Of a stretch of DNA of 64,000 nucleotides, positions 10,933-23,250 are shown in pieces. The notes beneath the pieces were generated by a model. That model was not told the DNA's origin. It saw nothing but the letters and a program-made list of their open reading frames with translations, and ran no database searches. The stretch is taken from NCBI GenBank assembly GCA_003194525.1, contig NBIV01000078.1, positions 217,713-281,712 of the forward strand, in the 5' to 3' direction. The translations under genes were made by a program, and so were the position numbers. The first letter of the stretch is position 1, and every line of letters starts with the position of its first letter. The stretch is from Gracilariopsis chorda (taxonomy: Eukaryota > Rhodophyta > Florideophyceae > Gracilariales > Gracilariaceae).

Positions 10933-13915
10933 GTGAAGACAAGTTCATTCGACAGAAAACGACGTGAATGTCAGGGCGCATGTCAAGACTCTGGCGCAGA
11001 ACAATCCGTAACAGAAAAACAACAGGCCCAAGCGTGTTTTAAACTTGTAGCCATTCCATTAAAGCTGAGCCACTCCAACAAAGCCTTTAAATTTGGAGAT
11101 GGCGTATACTTCAGCCAAGTAACTATGCAAGTACGCATTCCATTGCCTGGAAACACTTTCCTTCCACTAGAGATTGACATTTTTGACGCATCTGTCCCTC
11201 TTCTTACTGGTCTAGCCACTTTGGTTCTACCTGCTCTTATACCTGACAACGTGGACAACATGCTAGTCAACAAGAAGCTCAACTGGTCGATACCAATCAC
11301 AAGAAAATTCGGGCATATGTACTTAGAATGGAACTTCTCTGAGATTTTTTACACCAAGAGCGAGCTCCGAAAAATGCACATGCACTTCTACCATCCAAGC
11401 ACAAATAAGCTTTCCAACTTGATCTCCCGAGCATAGCCAGAAAATGCCACACCCGAGACCAGAACACTCATCGAGCGTATCTCAAAATCATGTACCACGT
11501 GCCAACGTTTTGCATCTCAGCCACAATCCTTCCAAGTATCCATTCCAGGCAATATAAAATTTAACAGTGAAATTGCTTTGGGTCTTATTTTCTTGGATAA
11601 ACTGCCAGTTTTACACGTTTTTGATACACAAAGGCACTTCACCTCTGCAGTATTCCTAAATAGTCAAACCAAAGAATCAATCTGATATGCATTTATCAGT
11701 TATTGGGCAGCATTATACACCGCTTATCCAGACAGGATGAGAGTGGATAAGGCCAGACAATTCAGACCGCTCGATGGAAAGAACTGACAAGCTTGGCTGG
11801 AATCACTTTTCAATTCTCAGGCATCGAAAGTCATAATTCCCTTAGAACTGCTGAACGGTACCATGAACCCTTACGTCGTATCTACAAAAAGATTGGATAC
11901 AGCGAGCCTGATGGCCTCGTCACCTCAGCCCTTCGACTTGCTGTCAAGGCTACGAAAGATACAATGAATCCCGAAGGACTTATACCTTCACTACTCGTGT
12001 TTGGAGTTCTTCCTGGCTTTCCAGCGTTAAGCACAGAACTTCCAAATCATAAAGAGCAAATGAGAGCTCTTCAAATTGCGCGCACTGAGAGGGAGACCAT
12101 CACTTCCGAGCTTCATTTGCGCCGTAAAATCGTCGCTCGCATTCCATCGGCCGCACCGACAAGCTTGAAAGTTGGACAAGAAGTTCTAGTTTATCGAGAA
12201 GATTTGAAACCAATAAAATGGACTGGACCCTACAAAACTATAAGAATTGATAACAAACAAGTCTTTATCAATCGCAATGGTGAAACATTCCAACATTCTA
12301 TTGCACATGTCAAACATTGTCATCGTAACGAACTAATGGAGAAACTTCATAGTTGTCTCCAAGCAATACTTCATAGTTATGTTGAACTCTATGGTGTCCC
12401 AATCAATGCAGTGTTAGGTCCTTCCGATCACCGTCAGAACCTAGCATCATTCAGTGAAGCCAAACGAAAAGAGCTGGCAGGACTAGTATCCCGCGTAAAG
12501 TGGAAAGTCATTAGAAAAGATGAAGTGTCAGAAGACGCCAATATCCTCACTAGCCGCTTTGTGCTCGCCATCAAAACTTCTGAAACTGATGAAGAAATCT
12601 TCAAAGTCAGATTTGTCGCCCAAGGGCACAAATGCCAAGAAAACAGTTTTCTAGTGCACAATTCGCCTAATCTAAGACAATATACAACCCAAATTCTCGT
12701 TACCGTCGCCACTATTCTTGGATATAGAGTATGCAACACAGATGTTCGTCAAGCATACTTGCAATCCGCACAGAAGCTCATGCGTAAAGTATACCGGAAG
12801 CCTCCAAAAGAACTGGAACGTCCAGGACATATGGTATTGGAACTTCTCCCCCCTCTTTATGGACTTTCAGACTCTGGTACCGAACATTAACAACTCATCT
12901 GAAAGAAGACCTAGGAATGAACCCGACGAAAAAAGATCTGTCACTGTTTATGAAACACGGACAGGCAAAGCTCATTGGGTTAACCGGTGTTTACGTAGAT
13001 GACCTCCTTCAACGCGGAACCGATCAATTCCTGCAACAGCCAGAGATCACCGTTCAGAAGTTTGAAGCAGAGGACTTGGAAATGGATTCCACTTTATTCG
13101 CAGGCGTCAGAGTACGCACCACCGATAATGGATTTGTCCTAAGTCAGGAACATCATGCCAAACGATTGTGGGTTCTTCCAAAAGATTGCACTTTCTCTGA
13201 TTTCCTTTCATTGAGACATAAAATTGCTTGGTTGACCCACACGCGACCAGATATTTGTTGTGCTGTGAACATGGCTGCTTCAGTTTCGGAGCAATCTTTT
13301 TCAAAGGAAGATGTGAAAAACTTCAACAAAGTCGTAACACATGTTCAGCAAAGTCAAAGCGTGAGCCTGAAATATGTTAAAATTGATTTCAATTTACTTC
13401 ACCTCAAAGTATACTCTGATTCATCATTTGCCAACAATGCAGACAACTCATCTCAGATCGGATTCATTATTCTTGTCGTGGACAAGTTTGACAACTGCAA
13501 TATTCTTCATTTCTCAAGTCACAAAATTCGACGCGTGACCAGATCAGTTTTAGGAGGAGAACTATACGCATTTGCAGATGCATTCAATATAGCTTACGTT
13601 ATCAAACACGACTTAGAGTCAATAATTAGGAAGAAAATTCCAATCACAATGCTCACTGACTCCAAAAGTTTATTTGACATAATAAGAAAAAGCTCATCGT
13701 CATCTGAAAAGCGACTAATGATCGACATTTCAGCAGTTCGTGAAGCATACTCGAACCATGAAATTTTTGATGTTGGATATGTCACCTCCGACAACAACGC
13801 CGAATCTTTCACGAAAGTTAAGAACTGTGATGCTTTGAACCAAATTATATTTACTTCCAAATGCATTTTGGATGTTCAACAATTAGTTATACGTGATTTT
13901 CTGCGACATTTGTAA
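10933..13915 (+). pseudogene. pol: copia-2 Pol remnant
   Basis: The remains cover protease (DSGAEQ), the integrase zinc site, integrase core, RT (YVDD intact) and RNase H. Stops or shifts occur at about 11436 (TAG), 11685 (TGA), 11760-11790, 12890 and 12917. In the first integrase motif the residue equivalent to the Asp of copia-1 reads Gly (EIALGL). The last third, 12917-13915, is one open stretch of 332 codons including RNase H. It clearly matches copia-1 throughout and serves as the reference for the copia-1 frameshift. Confidence 0.85.
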
Positions 13916-13937
13916 GCAATACAAAAGCAGGAGGGAA

Positions 13938-14814
13938 TGTGAAAACGTAGGTATGCTCACCGTCCTTATCAGACGGTGGAACACAAAGAAATGGACCAGA
14001 CCATCTCAACATCCTTAAGGATGGTGAGAAAGCGCCTTGCCTTCTCACCATCCCTAAGGATAATGACATGGCCTGCGTACAATGCGGCATGCATTGCTGC
14101 GTGCATCTAGCTTAGTCCGAGGAAGACCAGTAGCGTCTTCCTCTCTCTACTATAAAAGGGACAGAACAGAGCGCAACCCCGTTCTCTGTTCTCAACCAAC
14201 TTAACTCCAACTACTTCAACTTGTGCTGAAGCAAAGAAATTTTCTTTTGAGGGCTGTCTTTAGCTATTGCTACAGGCCGCCTTCTTTTTTACGTATTACT
14301 TCACGACATTCCGGAATGATCCGTGGATAATCGTAGATGTTTACTGTTCACAAGTAAGTCATTCGACACCCAAAGAATTTAAAAATTTTGTTGGTCTTGA
14401 CTACGGGTTGTTAACCAGTACGTATAAGACGTAATAACTAACCACACATTTTTTTATTTTATATTCTTTGTGTCCAATCAGCATATAACTACAGTGGCTC
14501 GTAACCAGCAAGGCACTGTCTTTATTCATAGTTCAATCTATCTTACGGTAACCATAGAGCACCCAGCCTCCCTGCATCGTCACAACCTTGCCGTACTACG
14601 AGCGCCACCAACCAATCAATAATGACCGAACATATTGGACCATCTGACCCCTTCGGAAGTCGACAGTGATTCAGAACCAGGCCACCAGTCAACTGTATCC
14701 AGCTTCAAGCCTCCAAGTATCTTTGAACTTGAAGCCGAAAACGTACCCATGCCCCGCCGCTGCCAGACATCACCAGTACCAGTGCAACCAAGCACCAGTG
14801 CAATTGGAAGCTCC
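13938..14814 (+). repeat. 3' LTR of copia-2
   Basis: Direct repeat of 7855-8736. It carries a perfect inverted repeat GAGGAAGAC/GTCTTCCTC (14119-14127 with 14135-14143) just before TATAAAA at 14151-14157. The splice acceptor seen in the 5' copy is lost here, and the frame beyond it has TAA TGA near 14617. Confidence 0.8.
14151..14157 (+). promoter_or_regulatory. TATA box of copia-2 3' LTR
   Basis: TATAAAA in the same context as at 8068-8074 in the 5' LTR. It could drive read-through into the decayed gene downstream. Confidence 0.55.
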
Positions 14815-15067
14815 TCCATACGTGCTGCACTGCAACCATGGTTACAGACTTCTTTTCAGAGAAGTGGCGCCAATGCCATATAGCTTGGGTACAACTGTTC
14901 AATGAATATAATTCGAACTGCAGTTGAATGGAACTACAAAGATCCAAAACAAATGTGGGTTCTGGGGTTCTCACATCTGCTTTGCGTTCGCCGAATTCTT
15001 GTCGCTCTTTTATGTATTGCGTAAGCTTTGCTGCTGAACTTCAAGACCTGTATTCAAAAAGGGGAAC

Positions 15068-18000
15068 ATGTCAGCAAGTAATTTGATTGTGGGCCACCAG
15101 AGTTTGACTTGTACGGCAATATATGGCCATATAGGGCTATTTCTGAAATCTCTGGATGATGTCGAAAAAGTAATGCTTTTGTTTCCTGATCATCTAAAAA
15201 CTATCGATCAATACGTGCAGTGTATGCAGGAGCATGAAGAACGATTACGAAACGCTCCTACTCAGCAAATACTAGGATTCGATGTATACTTCGCACCACA
15301 GAACAATATTTTTTCCGATAAGACAAACCCAAAAAAGCGGTAAACTGGAGATGGTTATTGGAATCGGATCAATGTTGACAACACATATCAGTCTTCCGGA
15401 CTATTCAATCTCTGTAGATCAATCGCAAAACGTGAGCGGACCATTGCTGGCCGTCATCTGGCGGCAAGAGTCAAGTATTTTGCACACCGTGGACAGGTAT
15501 TTGACACCGCAAAATTGCCTCCTTGAGGTATTATGGAGCTACCCCCTCTGATCGCTACTCATGGCACACTAGAAGTCCACATATTGTGAAGACAAACATT
15601 GACCACAACTCTGCATCTCACGACACAAGCTCAAAGAGAAGTCCATCACAAAACTACGTCGATTCTTATGGAACTGAATCTGGGGAAAGAACAGAACTTA
15701 CAGCTGGAGATGACGAAGGACGGACAAAATTCGCAACCGAGGGTGAATCTATTCAAGGGCAAGACGAACTTATTTTTTATCTCAATCAATGGCTGCAGGA
15801 AGCAAGGCGCTATTCTCAGCTGCTTCGTCAACTATTGGTGCTATTGGACGCCCAACCCATCAGTATCTTAGTTCAAGGAATGAATATATGTTGAAATTTG
15901 TAGCAGAATTTGTTCATGATGCTGAGGTTGCATTACCGAACACTCCTTCACTTCCCCATCCGTATCATGCCGAATTCTCATGAATTTCACAAATTATCGG
16001 CCATTATGCAGTACAAGGAGCAGCACTCCCTCGAATGATGCCACAGGAACAGTTCAGTCTACTGATGAATCTGGAGATGAAACCAGCCTCTTAGAATGCC
16101 GACCTTTGGAAGCTTTTCACGACAGTTTGGAAACCTCCGTTTCTCTACAGTTTTCCGAAGATGTAGAACAGAAGCTGTCCTCTTCAACAAGTAGGGAAAA
16201 CAGCCACGAAAGCGACAATACACCAGATGTACCACGGGACACGAATATTACACGTTCGCCGGCCGCAGACTGTGAGGCATATGTTAGGGATGCACCAAAC
16301 CTCATTGCCAATACTATTAATAATGAAGATTTATTGAGATCCGCCAACCCAGACGCAGATGATGAACAAGCGGCACCGGAGCAGCAGACATCAATTAGCC
16401 AGGTAGAGAACTCACACAAGTTGATGTAACAGGAGATACTGAAAGATCTAGAGCCAGTTTAACGTTTGTGTCATGTGTTTACGACGACTTCAAAGCGCAT
16501 TATAGGCTTGAAGATGACAGTGATGGCTTAGAACCCCCCATTCATGGCTCAGATCATCGGAAACCGAAAGAGGTGGTAGCCGAGCTCTTTCCAAAACTAC
16601 ATGAAAAGAGTAATGCGGACGACGGCGGTGAAGCTACTCCAACAAATATGGAAATATTTTTGACCTTGACAGTTCTACGAATCATGCGGAAGAATCACAG
16701 ATCAGCAAAACTACTCTAAGATCAGATGACAAAGTATACATGAGTTTCATGCACGAATTGCAATCCAGTCACGAGTAGGACGTGGAAGGACGTCGAGGAT
16801 TAGACTTGCGTTTCAGCGAGCCGGAGAAAGCTCACCTGGTTGCTCTAAAGCGGCTCGGGTTTGAAGGAAACAAGCTGGAGACGTCTCATAGGGCAACACG
16901 AACACGATAAAGAACTTAAGAGACGAAACATTTCAACTCACTTCAATTCTATCGTACTAGTGTAATAGTTGATGAAGATAACCTAATCTGATCTGAAGTA
17001 TACTTTCCGGTGTGTGACGCCGATCAAAAATACGCCAAACTTGGACATGTACCATGTCTCATGAAGGAAGAAGATGAAGTACTTCAGAGTGACCTAGAGG
17101 ATATCGAATTTACTTTACAGAAAGAACATCAGGAGTGGGAAGTACAACTGAAAACACTGGTGGGTACCGTTCTGTCATCGGCCTGTTTCTTAGCAGAATG
17201 AAAGTTCGCACGTCATATGGAAGAGGGATTGAAACTTACACAGGATGAGCAAGACGAAAGACATGTAGAAGTGCGTGACCTAGACCAAGAGCTGAAGAAG
17301 CGAATGTGGACGTGAAAAATTGAACAAACTAGAAATGGAGAAGAGGGGCGAAGGTTTGATTCAGAAATCATGGCATTGGATGTTTCGCATCAGAAAGAAA
17401 GCAATACGGTCTTTGATTTACTTGAGTCAGAAATAGACACCCTAGTCTTGACGCTTCAAAGTACAGAGGAAGAAGAGCGCGTGGTACTTTTGTTGCGTAA
17501 TGAATCAAGCTTAGGGTGTGGACAAATAATAATCGATGTGGAGGATTTATTGAATAGTTATTAACAACTGGAGAGCAAAGAGGATCATCAAGAAGACCAG
17601 GAGGAAGAAGAAATATATCAAAACATTCCTGAAAGGAATGATTTACAGGAAGAGTATGTCATCAATGAAGAGCAAGTGGAGTTCTACGCAGATTTGTATG
17701 CTACAGAGTCAATTAAGTACGCCCAGGACGTAGCCGAACATTTAATAGAAGGCATGCCGCGCAAAGAGATGAAACTTCTGGTAGTGTCCAAATAAGGCGA
17801 TATCTGTACAAGGTCGCGGAAGAAAACGAAGTTTCTTCTGAATCTCCGTCAAACTGTGCGTCTTCGTTCATTCAGTATCAAGCCAGGCGTTTTTCTCCGC
17901 AGAGTGTTTCAAGTCCCGTTCTCCCATCCGTCAATGTGCATGATGGTACACGGCCCCCACTGAAAGAGATTGCAGGGAATTCTGGACTATCCGTCAGTTC

Positions 18001-18775
18001 TGGATTCGCATCCCTCTAGGAATTACAAAAAAAAGGACTACTTTGAGCAGACTAAATCCAGTCCATGAAGTAAAGATCAAAAATTGCTGCTTAACGGCGC
18101 CCCCGAAGATGCCAGTAACTTGGGAAATCTTTCAGTTGAACTGAGTTCTCTCAATATTACTTTCTCAAGGAAGTCTGTTGACGACTTAATGAGTAATCCC
18201 AGGTCCACGAGCACGCTTCATGCTCTCATCCAAAGAATATAGACAGCGAAAGCATCAACTTCTCGTTGTATGTCAGATTCCTTAGAACAAAGAAATCCTA
18301 ACGCCATAGCATGGTTTGTCAAAACATCATTAGAACTATTCTAGTGGTTTTGGGGCACCTGCACCGAGCTTCTGCGCATATTCGCATTCTCGATAGAGAG
18401 ATAACTATCATTTGTCACTTCTGTGAAGTACAATACCGTGTTGCTGATGTTATTTCAATGGAAGATTGTACCGATGTGATCCTCACCTGTACGCAGTTCT
18501 ATAGAGATCGAGAGGCCATCCTCGAGGGTGCGGTTTGTGTCTTGTACTGTTTATAGCAGGATGTCGACAGAGAAACCTTGGTGAGGAAAAACGAGAATGC
18601 TCTAAGACAACTTGAAAGGATCGACAATCTACTCAACTCAGCCGCCGAGCAGGAACGCAAGCATCGCATCCGGGCTCAGCACGCCAGATTGATTGTTAAT
18701 CAAGTTCGTTTGCAGCAAAAAGGAGTCAGTCGACACTTGCTTCTCAGCAAAGATGTCGCAGCATCTCAGGAATAA
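15068..18775 (+). pseudogene. decayed gene for a coiled-coil protein
   Basis: A series of open pieces reads as one highly charged protein interrupted by stops and shifts. From 17010 to about 17795 a single frame continues through TGA (17199), TGA (17313), TAA (17562) and TAA (about 17793). It contains Glu/Gln/Leu-rich heptad-like segments (QSDLEDIEFTLQKEHQEWEV, DLDQELKKR). Upstream pieces are Ser/Asp-rich (15980-16429) or mixed. The piece at 18578-18775 (RQLERIDNLLNSAAEQERK) is again coiled-coil-like. No family was recognised. A long structural protein gene or the unusual ORF of a mobile element are both possible. Missed introns could explain some breaks but not the in-frame stops. Confidence 0.5.
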
Positions 18776-20000
18776 ATTGCTCCACTAAAGCTTAGAATAC
18801 GGCCTTCACATGCTCTCTTCTGTTCTCGGTTGAGTGAATTGAAATCGAAAGGAGTGGTCTGAGTACATTGACAAAGAAAAGCAAATTAAAGTCCCAGCTA
18901 CATCATGCAACGTTAAAAGGGTTTAATGCAGATCGCGAAAGGGTTGCCGGTGACCCTCAACGTCAAGATCAATTGAAATCCACGTTCAATGTTTTTATAG
19001 GAGTGCAAACCTCTTTCTACTAGCCGCTTCATTAGCTTTAACCGCAGTAACTACGCTGATAGGAACCAGGTTATTCCAAAATAGCAAGGTGTCATACAAT
19101 GGTAACAGATATGAACAGATATCGCAACCACAATCAGCTTCCAATGAACTCATACCTCGAGCCTGGTGAAGATTCCACACAGTGGAGGACGACGGCTGCT
19201 TCTCTGAAAGTAGGAGTGGATGAAGTAAAACCACTGTATCCTTGGTACAGATGGTTTCTCATGTTACATTGAAAATGCGTTGTCTGTATTCTGAACGCGT
19301 TCCTGTTCTTCATCTTGATAGAGAAAACGATTAAGTTGTTTTGATTTCGTGGCGATGTCCACTTGCCTGATTCACTGTTTGTTCGCCTGCAAAGATCGGA
19401 AGCAGCACTTGAAAGCTTCTGATATTCCAATCGCGCTTAACATCTACGCATCTACGCAGCTAGACCAATCACGTCATAATGTCGCCGATCTTTTTCGTTT
19501 CTTTCTTTTTCCATCTTCAAGCGTTCCTGTTCCATGTGGAACCGGTTTTGTTCTAATAGTTGACGTTCTTTCGATTACTGGAGAAGAAAAACTGTCATTT
19601 CGTCAACAAAGTTAGAAGCCTGCATACGTCGAACGCATTTCCTGCTCGGAGATTTTGAGCTATAGGTTCCTCCATCACTTTGCACTGCGATAGTCTTGCG
19701 TTTTATGGCCATCATGCGTATTTCTTCACCGGCATCAATTATTTTCTTCTCATGTGCACAAAGCTCTTCCTTTTCTACGTTCCCCGCTTCTGCTTTTTCA
19801 TCCATTTCAAGAATAAGATGATCTAGCAGCACTTTTTTTCACCATACTCGTCAACAATTCCAGTTGCGGGCACATTTCGCCTATTTTCCTCTCTTTGTAT
19901 AGCGACAAGCCTTTTCAATCGGTCGACGAGCTTATTTTGTGATGGAAGATCCATATAAAAAAACGTCAATAAGGACAACTGAGTTAGTTCTTGGGTCTTT
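18776..20000. other. no firm gene; short coiled-coil-like frame on minus strand
   Basis: The minus-strand frame 19575-19832 (EMDEKAEAGNVEKEELCAHE) is charged and could be the end of another decayed coiled-coil gene. The rest is unassigned. Confidence 0.3.
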
Positions 20001-20006
20001 TTTGTC

Positions 20007-20014
20007 TATAAAAG
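20007..20014 (+). promoter_or_regulatory. TATA box of an unassigned promoter, possibly a solo LTR
   Basis: TATAAAAG preceded by TTTTTTGTC and followed by C-rich CCACACCACCCAGCTC. The sequence after it stays open for 116 codons but has no ATG. Promoter-like layout resembles the LTRs in this window, but no partner repeat was found. Confidence 0.3.
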
Positions 20015-20024
20015 GCGCCGGAAG

Positions 20025-21655
20025 TTGGCTTCTGCTCCAACTCCGGCCACCACACCACCCAGCTCAACCCCAACCCCCAGGGTTCAACCAACATCAGCAG
20101 TCCTGTCTGTAGGGGTAGCAACCTTGGGCTGGGTTCTTTCAACTACTTTCCTTTGGCCGGTCCGTGTTGCCGGCCTCCAACCAACAACCCTCCATATCTT
20201 GGTGTTTCTTGGCCTTGGGTTCTCCTTTTTTTCTATAAGTTTTTATCTGTTTGATTCTGGAGAACTGCCTCTGGATCGTTCATATTTATTTTTATACTTC
20301 GTTTTGGGCTGCTGTGTTCACCGAAAAAATCATACATTGATCAAGCCATTCAGCGTGAGATTTATTGTGGATTAATCGCAGGTGTTGGACTTGGAATCGC
20401 TCTGACTCGTCCCATTATTCGGTTCTTGTTTACGTTTGTCTACTTCGGTGTTTTGAAGGCCTACACTTAGTCATTGTTGGTGGCTAGCGCTCCTTGTTTT
20501 GCTACGAAGAGGCTATTGTTTTTGTTTTATTTTGGATTGTAATCGCCGCGCTGTTTTTACCACCAAAATGGCGTCTTCAATTAGCAGTAGCTAGGAGCAG
20601 CCGGTAGTGAAGTACTTAGTCGCCGACGCTTGGAGCTTCTCAGTACACGAGCGGACAAGAATGGCATGAACCCAAGTCCCTAGTCTTGGATCCTTTCTCG
20701 GATTTCCGAAATTAGTGCATGACTTGCTTCCCCTCGCCCTTCCGAGGGCATTAACCGCCAACCGCTTACCCATGATTACACGTTCCGTCGCACATCGCAG
20801 TTCAGGATCTCTATAGGACAATCGCCACGGCAAGCGGCACCCCTTCGTATAAGGTTATTTGTGCGGATCACCGCGAGCTACTGAATCCCTTCAGGGAAAT
20901 ATTGGTGATAGCACACTGGTGTGTGGCGTGCCTTATTTTTTTGCGACTTTTCAGCCCAGAGGCAGTACTGACATTACGTCGGCAGTGGTGACTTCGGTAG
21001 CTCCAAGGTCCTTTACCGCACTTTATGCACCGGTCTTGAGCGCGATATATCCGATTCTAGGATGGGTTGTGAATGTCAGCGGGTCCCTAGCAGTCGCCAA
21101 AGAGTTCTTTTCCGATCAGGGAGGGCGCATTCTTACTGAGAGAGGCAGCTTTTGAGGAGTTGTTTTTGTTCCTTTATTGCTTCGATCCCGACGAGGAAGT
21201 AGAACATGGCAGATGTCCCTCATTCCACTTCTCAGAAATGTACACTGTAGGGACGTAGTAGTAGACTTCAGCCATATTGGGAGGTGTACCATCAGGGTAG
21301 CGGACGGAGAGCTTCTTCTTGAAGAGGACTGGAAGGGTGAGCTGGAAAAACGTAAACGCTTCGGTGACCCGGGTGTTACAGATGTCTCCCAGCTCGCGAA
21401 ACTTCGTGACAATTCCCTAGAGAGAGCCTTCACTAAATCACAACCAAATGAGCTGGACCCTGGCAAGCCCCGGTTCGTTATCGCGGACAAATTCAGAGAG
21501 CATTCTAGACTGCAGTTCGTCGAGTTTCTGGAAGCTCGTGCCTTCTCGGGTTGAACGAGAGTACCAATGATCTGCCTTGTCACGCAAACGCAGGAGACGA
21601 TTCGCACTTCCTGTGAGTCGGTGATGGAAGGAAAGAGACCGGTGAATTTTTGAAC
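20025..21655. other. unassigned, no supported gene
   Basis: Overlapping frames exist on both strands (for example 21177-21554 plus and 21116-21607 minus), but neither shows a family motif. The plus-strand frame looks slightly more protein-like. It may be the decayed internal part of the retroelement fragment that follows. Confidence 0.3.
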
Positions 21656-21659
21656 CTTC

Positions 21660-23250
21660 GAAATGACAGATCAGACCTTGATCAAGGTTCGCTCGCTGTC
21701 ACGTCCATGGTATGTGGAAACGTTAGAAGACTTCAGAACCTGTAGGAGAGAAGTAGTTGAGCCAGAATGGTTTCGAACGTCCGGCACTTATTCTTTGAAA
21801 AGCTCTCCTAAAGGAACTGGAGGTGGTAATATAGGTCCAGTTGGGTCATCGAGGCGGTTGTGCAACGCCTGCAGCTGATAGACTACCATACGAATCGGTG
21901 TTTGTTGTTCCTTAATCATCGACAGGAGCGCTGTTGGAGGAAGTTCGGAGCCTGAGCAGTTGACATTGAGCTCCATGGCGGCCGTGTTTCCGAGATTGGC
22001 AGGTGGAATCTGGTTTGCAGTGCCTACAGAGTCCAAATGAAAGATAGGGGCAGGTGATGGCGCCGCTGATGAAATATGAGCATGGGTAGCTGGAGGCTGC
22101 GTTTGCAATACCGGTTGAGAGCGAGAGCAATGAGGGGAGATGGCTTGAGACGGAGGAGTCGGAGTGGCAACTCGACGACCGAGTATGGACTGACAGGCCA
22201 GTGGCCTGCGGAAAAAGTTACTTTGTTGCGATAATGAGTACCAGCTTTAAGGAACGGAACCTGATACTACCAAATGTAATACAGAGAGGAGATTAAGGGT
22301 GTAGGATGATGGTGTCTATTGTATTGGAACGCGCTCGCAAAGGTTTATCGCACCTTGCGACTCATATATGCATAGTTACCGCATCGCGGCGGACGTGCGT
22401 GATATATGAATCGGATGTCAATTACCCGACGCCGAGGTTACTTGCCCAATTTAAAGGATATTAGTTTACTTGTCACGTTCGCACACATAGCACGCGTGTA
22501 ACTCATCGTTGCACCTATTATTTAGGAATAGCTATATTCTATCTATCTAATTTAGTATAGTTGCCCGAAAGAGGGCCGGCCTGGACTATACTTAGGAGGC
22601 GACCGCGACACCACCACGGGAAGTTAAACACAACAACCGAGTGTTCTGCTGTGACTCAGGAGCTCCTGATAATTAGTAAAACCCATCGGAGAGCCAATGC
22701 CTGGTGCGGGACTAGTTACCCCACCTCTTGGCATCTCTAACTGCATTACACGTCGCGTTACCATCCGCACTGCGTGTTGTACTATATCTTCTATATTTCC
22801 CCTGATACAGGCAGCACCCCCGTGTTCGCCGGTGATTCCGTATTTCTTTCTGGCTTGTCTCGTGCTTATTTTCCAGTTATACCGTACAACTGCACGCCCG
22901 TCCTGACGGTGAACCTCGGAAGTACACCCGACTAGCGCACCCACCGCAGGTGGCTCTGTTTACTGTTGCTACCACTTTACAGAGGAGGGTACGAACGCCT
23001 TCGCCTGTCTTTCACTTTGCAGGGTATTGCACCACATCGATAGGTTCGAGGTCTGACTGGCTGGCTGGGCTATCATCAGGAGCGGGCCAGGTCGTGCCTC
23101 TTCATTTACATTGCTGCTGGAAGAGGGGTTGTAGCTAAGGTAGGTTACGCTGTGACGCAGTTCTAGCCTGTAGCGTCACGTGAAAGTATTGTAGTGACAG
23201 TAAGAGGCAGTCTAGTTTGTAATATCGACTTGTTAGTTATACTACGTGTA
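21660..23250 (-). mobile_element. LTR-retroelement fragment A (gag start plus LTR)
   Basis: It matches fragment B at 36002-38250 in opposite orientation. Shared parts are the gag-like segment MIKEQQT...QLQAL, a segment containing CAGCGAGCGAACC (minus strand here), a GTAATACAGAGAGGAGA...GGGTGTAGGATGA block (22278-22318), and a block around 23040-23250 with GGCCAGGTCGTGCCTCTT and GTCACTACAATACTTT (one strand or the other). It has no pol, so it is a deletion derivative or a non-autonomous family. Confidence 0.55.
21788..22108 (-). pseudogene. gag-like N-terminal fragment
   Basis: The frame is Pro/Ser-rich and then gives LLSMIKEQQTPIRMVVYQLQ, matching SMIKEQQTTMSMVISQLQAL on the plus strand near 36002. 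The short amphipathic helix is what one expects at the start of a Gag protein. No ligand or catalytic motif is visible. Function is inferred only from repeat context. Confidence 0.45.

Larger units (their letters stand above)
7855..14814 (+). mobile_element. Ty1/copia retrotransposon copia-2, both LTRs, decayed
   Basis: Two direct repeats of about 880 bp (7855-8736 and 13938-14814), each starting TGTGA, flank gag and pol remains in copia order. A purine tract (AAAAGCAGGAGGGAA) ends right before the 3' LTR. The coding part is broken by several stops and frameshifts and the LTRs have diverged visibly, so the insertion is old. No convincing target-site duplication was found by eye. Confidence 0.88.

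Noticed and set aside
14848-14852. ACTTC after the copia-2 3' LTR as a target-site duplication of ACTTC at 7850-7854
   Set aside because: It lies more than 30 bp beyond the end of LTR similarity, so a chance match is more likely.
20025-20375. A 116-codon hydrophobic frame after a TATA box
   Set aside because: It has no ATG, and composition is explained by T-rich and C-rich runs. Kept only as a possible promoter or solo LTR.
21116-21607. 163-codon minus-strand frame
   Set aside because: Ser/Arg-rich composition typical of an antisense frame, no motif, and a plus-strand frame overlaps it.
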